Part shown: positions 57,780 through 64,000 of the stretch, in pieces
How positions within the stretch are numbered: position 1 is the stretch's first letter
Layout: each line of letters begins with the position of its first letter
Assembly: GCF_003206615.1 (NCBI RefSeq)
Contig: NZ_PZJW01000003.1
Coordinates: 62,001 to 126,000 of the forward strand
Direction: 5' to 3'
Length of the DNA: 64,000 nt
Source: Salinicola acroporae
Lineage (GTDB): Bacteria; Pseudomonadota; Gammaproteobacteria; Pseudomonadales; Halomonadaceae
Program-made: the position numbers and the translations under genes
The notes under the pieces: model-generated
What the model was told of the DNA's origin: nothing
The model's database searches: none
Seen by the model: only the letters and a program-made list of their open reading frames with translations

Positions 57780-59468
57780 ATGGATTTGAAACGACTCCTT
57801 TTCGTGATTCCGTTGGCCGTGCTGGCCTACCTGCTGATCATGCAGTGGAATCAGGACTACGGTCAGCACGTCGTGAACAACCCGGCGCCGGAGATGGCGG
57901 CTTCATCGGGTAACGGCAATGACGGCGAGAGCAGCGCCCTGTCCGCACCGACGGGTAGCAACGGCAAAGCCAAGCCGATTCAGGACGACATGCCTGCCGA
58001 CGCCGATCCGGCCAAAGGCAGCAACCTGATCCAGGTCCAGAGCGACGTGCTGGACCTGCGTATCAATCCCAACGGCGGCGATATCGTCTACGCCGCGCTG
58101 TTCGGTCATGATCAGGCGCTCGACTCCGACACCCCCTTCGTTCTGCTCAGCGACAACAACGTGCGCAGCTACGTGGCCAAGTCGGGGCTGCAGATCGAGG
58201 GCCACTCCGGTCGGATCCCGTTCACCGCCGACCAGAACAGCTACCAGCTCAGCCAGGGTGAAGACTCGATCAACGTCGACCTGCATGGCAGTGTCAACGG
58301 CGTCGATATCATCAAGCGCTTCGTGATCGACCGCGACAGCTACGCGATCAAGGTCGAATACCTGATCGACAACGAGAGCCAGCAGCCGGTCACCGCCCGC
58401 TTCATCGGCCAGCTCGCCCGCGATCAGAGCGCCGACCCGACCAATGGCCAGGGTGTCGGCATGCACTCGTTCCTGGGCGCCGCGTTCTCCTCGCCGGACG
58501 AGAAGTACAGCAAGGTCGACTTCGACGACATCCGCAAGGGCAACTTCCAGAACCGCGACGTGAAGGGTGGCTGGGTCGCGATGATCCAGCACTACTTCAC
58601 CTCGGCCTGGGTGCCCAATCCGGACCAGCAGAACCTTTATTACGGCAGCGTCGACAATCGCGACCGGACCGTCGCCGCCTTCGCCGGACCCAACCAGACC
58701 CTCGAGCCGGGCCAGCAGGCGACGCTCGCGGCCACCCTGTTCGTGGGCCCGAAGGTTCAGGATCGTCTCGAGGCCGTGGCACCGAACCTGGAGCTGACCG
58801 TCGATTTCGGCTGGTTGTGGTTCCTGGCCAACCCGCTGTTCTGGCTGCTGGAGAAGATCCATGGCCTGATCGGCAACTGGGGCTGGTCCATCGTCCTGCT
58901 GACCGTCTGCGTCAAGATCGTGCTGTTCCCGCTGGCGGCCAAGGCCTACAAGTCGATGGCCCGGATGCGCAAGATGGGCCCGGAGATGAAACGGCTCAAG
59001 GAGCAGTACGGCGACGATCGCCAGAAGATGTCGCAGGAGATGATGAAGTTCTACCAGAAGGAGAAGATCAATCCTCTGGGAGGCTGCCTGCCGATGGTGA
59101 TCCAGATGCCGGTGTTCATCGCGCTCTACTGGATGCTGATGGAGTCGGTGGAGCTGCGCCATGCGCCGTTCATGCTGTGGATCAACGATCTCTCGGCCAA
59201 GGACCCCTACTTCATCCTGCCGATCATCATGGGCGCCACCATGCTGCTGCAGCAGTTCCTGAACCCGACCCCGCCGGACCCGATGCAGGCGAAGATCATG
59301 AAGATGCTGCCGGTGGTCTTCACCTTCTTCTTCCTGTGGTTCCCGGCCGGCCTGGTGATCTACTGGATCGTCAACAACTCGATTTCGATCCTGCAGCAGT
59401 GGTTCATCACCAACAAGGTGCTCAAGGAGGATGCCGGCAACGGCAAGGCCGTGAAAGCCAAGGGCTGA
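57780..59468 (+). CDS. yidC: Membrane protein insertase YidC
   Basis: 562 residues. N-terminal helix (MDLKRLLFVIPLAVLAYLLI), a periplasmic beta-domain of about 300 residues (for example IEGHSGRIPFTADQNSYQLS), then the conserved insertase core from about 355: WSIVLLTVCVKIVLFPLAAK with the hydrophilic-groove Lys region, MSQEMMKFYQKEKINPLGGC loop, and terminal helices (VVFTFFFLWFPAGLVIYWIV). It inserts and folds inner-membrane proteins. 105 bases separate it from rnpA. Confidence 0.97.
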   Translation: MDLKRLLFVIPLAVLAYLLIMQWNQDYGQHVVNNPAPEMAASSGNGNDGESSALSAPTGSNGKAKPIQDDMPADADPAKGSNLIQVQSDVLDLRINPNGGDIVYAALFGHDQALDSDTPFVLLSDNNVRSYVAKSGLQIEGHSGRIPFTADQNSYQLSQGEDSINVDLHGSVNGVDIIKRFVIDRDSYAIKVEYLIDNESQQPVTARFIGQLARDQSADPTNGQGVGMHSFLGAAFSSPDEKYSKVDFDDIRKGNFQNRDVKGGWVAMIQHYFTSAWVPNPDQQNLYYGSVDNRDRTVAAFAGPNQTLEPGQQATLAATLFVGPKVQDRLEAVAPNLELTVDFGWLWFLANPLFWLLEKIHGLIGNWGWSIVLLTVCVKIVLFPLAAKAYKSMARMRKMGPEMKRLKEQYGDDRQKMSQEMMKFYQKEKINPLGGCLPMVIQMPVFIALYWMLMESVELRHAPFMLWINDLSAKDPYFILPIIMGATMLLQQFLNPTPPDPMQAKIMKMLPVVFTFFFLWFPAGLVIYWIVNNSISILQQWFITNKVLKEDAGNGKAVKAKG

Positions 59469-59488
59469 CACGGATCTCCCCCGCACCT

Positions 59489-59516
59489 CCAGACCCCCGC
59501 CCCGGCGGGGGTCTGG
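59489..59516 (+). terminator. Probable terminator of yidC
   Basis: CCAGACCCCCGCC (59489-59501) and GGCGGGGGTCTGG (59504-59516) form a 13-bp perfect stem 20 bases after yidC, followed only by CGTTTC, so it may be partial or Rho-assisted; mnmE lies 96 bases further on. Confidence 0.6.
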
Positions 59517-59612
59517 CGTTTCAGGCTCTGGCTTTTCCACACTGGCATTCCACGGAGCGCCCCCGGACAATGCCCGCCAAGCCGGCCACGATATCGATTC
59601 TCGGAGAAGCTC

Positions 59613-61004
59613 ATGAACGCGCCGTCCCCCTCTTCCCACGCGCCGCTCTACCGCCAGGACACCATCGCGGCCCTGGCCACGCCGCCCGGGCGCGGCGGCG
59701 TCGGCATCGTCCGCGTTTCGGGGCCGTCGGCAAAGACCCTGGCGGAGCGCATTCTCGGGCATCATCCGACGCCGCGTTACGCTCACTACGGGCCGTTCCA
59801 CGGCGAGGATAGCGTCATCGACGAGGGCATCGCCCTCTACTTCCCCGGCCCCCACTCCTTCACCGGCGAGGACGTGCTGGAGCTTCAGGGCCACGGCGGC
59901 CCGGTACTGATGGACATGCTGCTGGAGCGCTGCGTGCAACTGGGCGCACGGCTGGCCCGGCCGGGCGAATTCTCTGAGCGCGCCTTCCTCAACGACAAGC
60001 TCGACCTGGCCCAGGCCGAGGCGATCGCCGACCTGATCGACGCCAGCTCACGGGCCGCAGCTGAAAATGCCCTGCGTTCGCTACAGGGCGAATTCTCGCA
60101 GCGCGTCTCGCAGTTGGTCAGCGAGTTGATTCAACTGCGTCTCTACGTCGAGGCGGCCATCGACTTCCCCGAGGAGGAGATCGATTTCCTCGCCGACGGC
60201 GTGGTCGCCGCCAGGCTGGCGACGCTGCGCCAGACGCTGGAAACCGTCCGAGCCGCCGCCAACCAGGGTGCACTGATGCGCGAGGGCATGAACGTGGTGA
60301 TCGCGGGGCGCCCCAACGCCGGCAAGTCGAGCCTGCTCAACCGGCTGACCGAGCGCGACAGCGCCATCGTCACCGAGATCGAGGGCACCACCCGCGACGT
60401 GCTGCGCGAGCATATTCATCTCGACGGCATGCCACTGCACGTGATCGATACTGCCGGCCTGCGCGACACGCCGGATGCCGTGGAAAGGATCGGCGTCCAG
60501 CGCGCCTGGGCGGAGATCGAGAAGGCGGATCGGGTGCTGCTGCTGGTCGATGGACGCGAGACGGCATCGCTCGACCCCACGAGAATCTGGCCGGAGTTCG
60601 TCGCGCGCCTGCCCGACCCCAGCCGGTTGACCCTGGTGCGCAACAAGATCGACCAGAGCGGCGAGGGTAGCGACTTCGACCTGTCCACAACGCCTCCGGT
60701 GATCCGGATATCGGCGGAGACCGGCGCCGGTGTGGATAACCTGAAAGCCCATCTCAAGGCGGTGATGGGCTTCGATGCCACCACCGAAGGCCGCTTCTCC
60801 GCCCGCCGCCGCCATCTCGATGCGCTCGACCGGGCGGCCCAGGCATTGTCCAGCGGCACGGCCCAGCTCGAGGGTGCGGCTGCCGGCGAACTGCTCGCCG
60901 AGGACCTGCGCGACGCCCAGCAGTCGCTCAACGAGATCACCGGCGAATTCACCGCCGACGATCTGCTCGGCGAGATCTTCGGCAGCTTCTGCATCGGCAA
61001 GTAG
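59613..61004 (+). CDS. mnmE: tRNA uridine-5-carboxymethylaminomethyl modification GTPase MnmE
   Basis: 463 residues. N-terminal folate-binding domain ([20 protein letters not shown]), helical domain, and an inserted GTPase at about 225-385: G1 [18 protein letters not shown]2 [16 protein letters not shown]3 [11 protein letters not shown]4 VRNKIDQS. The C-terminus FCIGK holds the essential Cys. With MnmG it modifies wobble uridines. In many relatives mnmG, rsmG, parA and parB follow; here a convergent regulator follows instead. Confidence 0.97.
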   Translation: MNAPSPSSHAPLYRQDTIAALATPPGRGGVGIVRVSGPSAKTLAERILGHHPTPRYAHYGPFHGEDSVIDEGIALYFPGPHSFTGEDVLELQGHGGPVLMDMLLERCVQLGARLARPGEFSERAFLNDKLDLAQAEAIADLIDASSRAAAENALRSLQGEFSQRVSQLVSELIQLRLYVEAAIDFPEEEIDFLADGVVAARLATLRQTLETVRAAANQGALMREGMNVVIAGRPNAGKSSLLNRLTERDSAIVTEIEGTTRDVLREHIHLDGMPLHVIDTAGLRDTPDAVERIGVQRAWAEIEKADRVLLLVDGRETASLDPTRIWPEFVARLPDPSRLTLVRNKIDQSGEGSDFDLSTTPPVIRISAETGAGVDNLKAHLKAVMGFDATTEGRFSARRRHLDALDRAAQALSSGTAQLEGAAAGELLAEDLRDAQQSLNEITGEFTADDLLGEIFGSFCIGK

Positions 61005-61063
61005 AACAGCAAGTGAGCCGTATATGCTTACTGGGCGTGTCGCCAGCAGCCGGTCCAGATGTC

Positions 61064-62500
61064 TCAGGCCAGACGCCTGGGCCGGCACCCCTCGCTCGCC
61101 TGCTGGCCCACCATCTCACCTACCCGCGCGACCGCCCGGGCGGTCGCGGTATCGAACACGGCGTGGTTGAGGCGCAGGCAGTGGCGATACTTGCCGGTGG
61201 CGGAGAACATCACGCCGGGGGCGATACGAATGTCCTCCGCCATCAGCCGCTCGTTGAGCGCGACGGTGTCGATACCTCCCTCGCACTGCAGCCATAGCAT
61301 GAAGCCTCCGGCCGGATAGCTGACCCGGGTCGAGGCCGGAAAGGCGTCGGCGATCAGGTCCAGCATCAGATTGCGATTGCGCTGATACTGGGCCCGCATC
61401 CGGCGCAGGTGGGGATCGTGGTGCCCCTCGCGGATGAACTCGGCCACCGCCATCTGCCCGTGGGTGGCGGTGGCGCCGGTACCGACGTACTTCATGTGCA
61501 GCGCCCGCTCGTGATAGCGGCCCGGCACGATCCAGCCGAGGCGCAGCCCCGGGGCCAGGGTCTTGGAGAACGAACTGCACAACAGCACCCGCCCATCCTC
61601 GTCGAAGGACTTGATCGTCGCCGGGCGTGGAAAGGCGTAGCTGAGGTCGCCATAGACATCGTCTTCGATGATCGCCACGTCGAAGCGCTGCGCCAGGGCG
61701 TAGAGCGCCCGCTTGCGCTCGAGCGACAGCGTATAACCGAGCGGGTTGTTGCAGGTCGGCGTCACCTGGATGGCACGAATCGGCCACTGCTCCAGGGCCA
61801 GCTCCAGCGCTTCGAGGCTGATCCCGGTTTCGGGGTCGGTGGGGATCTCCATCGCCTTCATGCCGTAGGCGCGAATCGACTGCAGGGCGCCATAGAAGCT
61901 CGGCGAATCCACCGCGATGATACCGCCGGGTTCGCACACCGCGCGCATGGCGATCGAGATCGCCTCGTGGCAGCCGGTGGTGACCACGATGTCGTCCGGG
62001 TGCAGCCGGCAGCCGTGACCGACCGCGAGGCGCGCGATCTGCTCGCGCAATTCGGGGCGCCCGTGCAGGGTATCGTAGTTGAGCCCGATCAGGTCCTGAC
62101 GCCGAATGACACGGGACAGCGCCCGGAGCAGCGGCTTGAGCGTCGGCGCATCGATGTCCGGCATCCCTCGGCCCAGGTTGTCCATGCTGGCGTCCGGCAG
62201 TACGCAGGTGCCCTCGCGCACCTGTTCCCACTGCGAGACTTCCACTGGCCGCTGCGCCGTTCGTCCAGCCGGTGGCGGCAGCGGCCGCTCCCGCTGAGGC
62301 GAGACGAAATAACCTGACTTGGGCCGCGCCTCGATCAGTTGTGCATCTTCCAGTTGATGGTAGGCGTGCTGCACGGTGGAGAGGCTGACCCCATGTGCCT
62401 GTGCCAGGGCGCGCACCGAGGGCAACCGGTCGGCGGGCCGGTAATAGCCCTTCTGGATGCGCTCGCGCAGATGATCGGCCAGTCGTTCGTAGCGGTGCAT
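61064..62500 (-). CDS. MocR-type GntR/aminotransferase transcriptional regulator
   Basis: 478 residues from ATG at 62500 (MHRYERLADHLRERIQKGYY). GntR winged helix in the first 70 residues (RLPSVRALAQAHGVSLSTVQ), linker, then aminotransferase-like domain with VVTTGCHEAISIAMRAVCEP and PLP lysine in LCSSFSKTLAPGLRLGWI near 307. It is divergent from the DUF1127-PhzF genes and probably regulates them in response to an amine; repeated ATACAGAT elements lie between. Convergent with mnmE (59-base gap). Confidence 0.92.
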   Translation of the reverse strand: MHRYERLADHLRERIQKGYYRPADRLPSVRALAQAHGVSLSTVQHAYHQLEDAQLIEARPKSGYFVSPQRERPLPPPAGRTAQRPVEVSQWEQVREGTCVLPDASMDNLGRGMPDIDAPTLKPLLRALSRVIRRQDLIGLNYDTLHGRPELREQIARLAVGHGCRLHPDDIVVTTGCHEAISIAMRAVCEPGGIIAVDSPSFYGALQSIRAYGMKAMEIPTDPETGISLEALELALEQWPIRAIQVTPTCNNPLGYTLSLERKRALYALAQRFDVAIIEDDVYGDLSYAFPRPATIKSFDEDGRVLLCSSFSKTLAPGLRLGWIVPGRYHERALHMKYVGTGATATHGQMAVAEFIREGHHDPHLRRMRAQYQRNRNLMLDLIADAFPASTRVSYPAGGFMLWLQCEGGIDTVALNERLMAEDIRIAPGVMFSATGKYRHCLRLNHAVFDTATARAVARVGEMVGQQASEGCRPRRLA

Positions 62501-62554
62501 GGGACCTCCGGAGACTATGGCCTCATTGTGTATGCTCGCTGCCGTCACTTCACG

Positions 62555-62637
62555 ATACAGATGCTGTCGAAGTCGGGCATACAGATGGCCTCATCGGGTT
62601 TCTGTATCCTCGATATAGCATTTTTCTGGATCTGTAT
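62555..62637. promoter_or_regulatory. Candidate MocR operator: four ATACAGA-type half-sites
   Basis: ATACAGATG occurs at 62555-62563 and 62579-62587 (24 bases apart). The inverse occurs as TCTGTAT at 62601-62607 and ATCTGTAT at 62630-62637. All lie in the gap between the regulator and the DUF1127 gene, giving two direct pairs in opposite orientation. Confidence 0.55.
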
Positions 62638-62693
62638 GGAGCCATCTTCTCGCCGTAGTCTGGATCCATCGTTCAGATACCGGGAGTCGTCCC

Positions 62694-62927
62694 ATGCGCC
62701 TTGCCCTGTTTTCTCCTCTGTTTCCGGCTTTTTCCCGCTGGAGAGCCGCGTCGAGCACAACTCAGAAGTCCGGCATCCAGGACACCCGACGCATCTACCG
62801 GCCCGGGCCCTGGGTGCGCTGGCGTACCCGCCAGCAGTTGGCACAATTGGATGCGCGACAGCTAGCGGATATCGGGCTCACGCCGGCCCAGGCACGACAC
62901 GAGATCCATCAGCCGTTCTGGCGCTAG
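62694..62927 (+). CDS. DUF1127 small protein
   Basis: 77 residues, highly basic. The second half, VRWRTRQQLAQLDARQLADI then GLTPAQARHEIHQPFW, is the DUF1127 domain with its RxxLxxLdxrqLxDiGL pattern. Some members bind RNA or act in phosphate and virulence regulation elsewhere. It starts the unit divergent from the MocR regulator, 43 bases before the PhzF-family gene. Confidence 0.88.
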   Translation: MRLALFSPLFPAFSRWRAASSTTQKSGIQDTRRIYRPGPWVRWRTRQQLAQLDARQLADIGLTPAQARHEIHQPFWR

Positions 62928-62970
62928 TCCCCAACCCCGAGAAGAGGTCCATCCACGACAAGGAGAAGGC

Positions 62971-63870
62971 ATGACCCAAACGTTACAAACTCAGATACCG
63001 GTCGGGAAACGCGAGCCCTATCGCTACATTCTGCTGGATGTCTTCACCGATACCCCTTTCGCGGGCAACCCGCTGGCGGTATTCCCCGATGCAGCCGACC
63101 TGGATGGCGATGCCATGAAGCGCATCGCCAAGGAGCTTAATCTTTCGGAAACCGTGTTCATTACCGATCGCCGGCAGATCGATAACGTCAGCATTCGGAT
63201 ATTCACGCCCGTGGGAGAAATTCCTTTTGCAGGGCACCCCACCGTGGGTACCGCTTGCTTGCTGAAAGCGCTGGGTTGGCACGATGGTGAACGTCCCCTG
63301 CTGTTGAGGGAAGGCGTTGGTGATGTGCCGATCCGCTTCATGGGCAAACGTGCGCGCCTGACCACGGCGATGCCGCTCGAGATCAGCCCGTGTCCTCTCA
63401 CGATCGAGATGGCAGCAGAATCACTTGGTCTGCCGACGATTGCCATTGCCTCACCACCCGTGGCCGCGTCCTGCGGTATACGCTTCAATCTGATCGAGAT
63501 AACCGACCTCGACAGTCTCCGACAGGCCCAGGTCAATGTTGCCAGGCTTCAAAGCGTGTTCCCGAATCCCGCTGATCGCGACCTCTATCTTTATGTTCGC
63601 CAATCGGCGCAGCAGTTGCGCACACGCATGTTCGCACCTGCGATGGGGATTCCCGAAGATCCCGCAACGGGTAGCGCAGCGGCGCCTTTGATCGGTTATC
63701 TCTCCCGCCAAGCGTCCTTCGATCGAACGCTGGATTGGCATCTGATACAGGGCGTCGAGATGGAGCGCCCCAGCCATATCTACGGCCAGGTCGAGCATGG
63801 GACCCACGGAGATCTCATTCATATCGAAGGCGAAGCCGTCATCGTCGGCGAGGGAACTCTCTATCTCTGA
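62971..63870 (+). CDS. PhzF-family isomerase/epimerase-like protein
   Basis: 299 residues. YILLDVFTDTPFAGNPLAVF at the start, LNLSETVFIT with the catalytic Glu, RIFTPVGEIPFAGHPTVGTA, and the C-terminal EDPATGSAAAPLIGYL are the PhzF family marks in two pseudo-symmetric halves. PhzF itself isomerises a phenazine precursor; relatives act on unknown small molecules, and no phenazine genes are near. AAGGAGAAGGC precedes ATG 62971. Confidence 0.92.
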   Translation: MTQTLQTQIPVGKREPYRYILLDVFTDTPFAGNPLAVFPDAADLDGDAMKRIAKELNLSETVFITDRRQIDNVSIRIFTPVGEIPFAGHPTVGTACLLKALGWHDGERPLLLREGVGDVPIRFMGKRARLTTAMPLEISPCPLTIEMAAESLGLPTIAIASPPVAASCGIRFNLIEITDLDSLRQAQVNVARLQSVFPNPADRDLYLYVRQSAQQLRTRMFAPAMGIPEDPATGSAAAPLIGYLSRQASFDRTLDWHLIQGVEMERPSHIYGQVEHGTHGDLIHIEGEAVIVGEGTLYL

Positions 63871-63938
63871 GCGACACGATTCCGCACCAGCCAGCGCTAT
63901 ACTGGCGGCAATGCAAGCGTTCAGGGCGAGGCGAGACG

Positions 63939-64000
63939 ATGTCGGAAGCGGTCAACGGTGACGCAGGGGTTTACCACGGCGAATACAAGGTACCAGGCGG
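63939..64000 (+). CDS. Start of a lipoate/biotin ligase-like protein, cut by window edge
   Basis: ATG at 63939 after GGGCGAGG opens a frame to the window end, reading MSEAVNGDAG then VYHGEYKVPGG. The HGEYKVPGG motif is typical of a lipoate-protein-ligase-associated domain (continuing KL in relatives). Only 20 residues are visible, so the call is tentative. Confidence 0.5.
   Translation, partial: MSEAVNGDAGVYHGEYKVPG

Noticed and set aside
57617-57913. 98-codon frame between rnpA and yidC as a possible yidD
   Set aside because: No YidD motifs, overlaps both neighbours, Arg/Gly/Pro-rich shadow composition.
57903-59939. 678-codon open frame antisense to yidC and the mnmE start
   Set aside because: His/Arg/Glu-rich shadow of a well-supported gene on the other strand; GC-rich genomes produce these routinely.

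Overview
The window is a GC-rich gammaproteobacterial chromosome segment spanning the replication origin. Gene content and order (pepP-ygfB-zapA-6S RNA-ygfA; gyrB-recF-dnaN-dnaA-oriC-rpmH-rnpA-yidC-mnmE; glyQS-gmhB beside a large LPS core cluster; GABA and sugar transport genes) fit the Halomonadaceae (Halomonas/Salinicola-like). That placement is inference from layout and protein resemblance, not a database match.

Layout. 1-10.4 kb is housekeeping and small metabolic units: partial pepP, ygfB, zapA, 6S RNA with its linked 5-formyl-THF cyclo-ligase gene, a 31-residue membrane peptide, ilvA/rpiA (divergent), D-lactate dehydrogenase, an HDAC-like amidohydrolase, a GT90 glycosyltransferase, and an HxlR regulator divergent from an oxidoreductase. 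10.5-30.1 kb is an LPS core and envelope region: waaA, hldE, a GT9 heptosyltransferase, kdkA, pbgA/yejM, waaF, hldD, seven further glycosyltransferase-type genes or putative ones (one frameshifted in a C7 tract), ddl and a phosphoglycerol-transferase-like sulfatase. 30.2-36.4 kb carries glyQ-glyS, gmhB and an AsmA-family gene, with five parS centromere sites (three perfect or flank-extended, two 15/16) between 33.3 and 36.4 kb. 36.6-49.6 kb is metabolism: an ExaC-type aldehyde dehydrogenase, a hydroxyaspartate/threonine dehydratase, an ElaA-type acetyltransferase, an APC permease-gabT operon with a divergent MocR regulator, and a four-gene sugar ABC importer. 50-61 kb is the origin region: gyrB, recF, dnaN and dnaA run leftward, oriC has at least four perfect DnaA boxes, then rpmH, rnpA, yidC and mnmE run rightward. 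61-64 kb is a MocR regulator divergent from a DUF1127 gene and a PhzF-family gene, then the start of a lipoate-ligase-like gene.

How the genes work together. gmhB, hldE and hldD supply three of the four steps to ADP-heptose (gmhA is not in the window). waaA and kdkA add and phosphorylate Kdo, waaF and the GT9 enzyme add heptoses, and the remaining transferases probably build the outer core. PbgA/YejM links this to control of LPS synthesis. DnaA, oriC, the sliding clamp, RecF and gyrase form the replication-start module, and the parS cluster about 20-23 kb away would seat ParB; parAB are outside the window.

Most notable non-genic structure: a family of three large imperfect palindromes (10.37, 15.75 and 53.66 kb), the parS cluster, repeated operator-like motifs upstream of two MocR-regulated loci, and the C-tract frameshift in a core glycosyltransferase. 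No tRNA, rRNA, insertion sequence, prophage or CRISPR array was seen.
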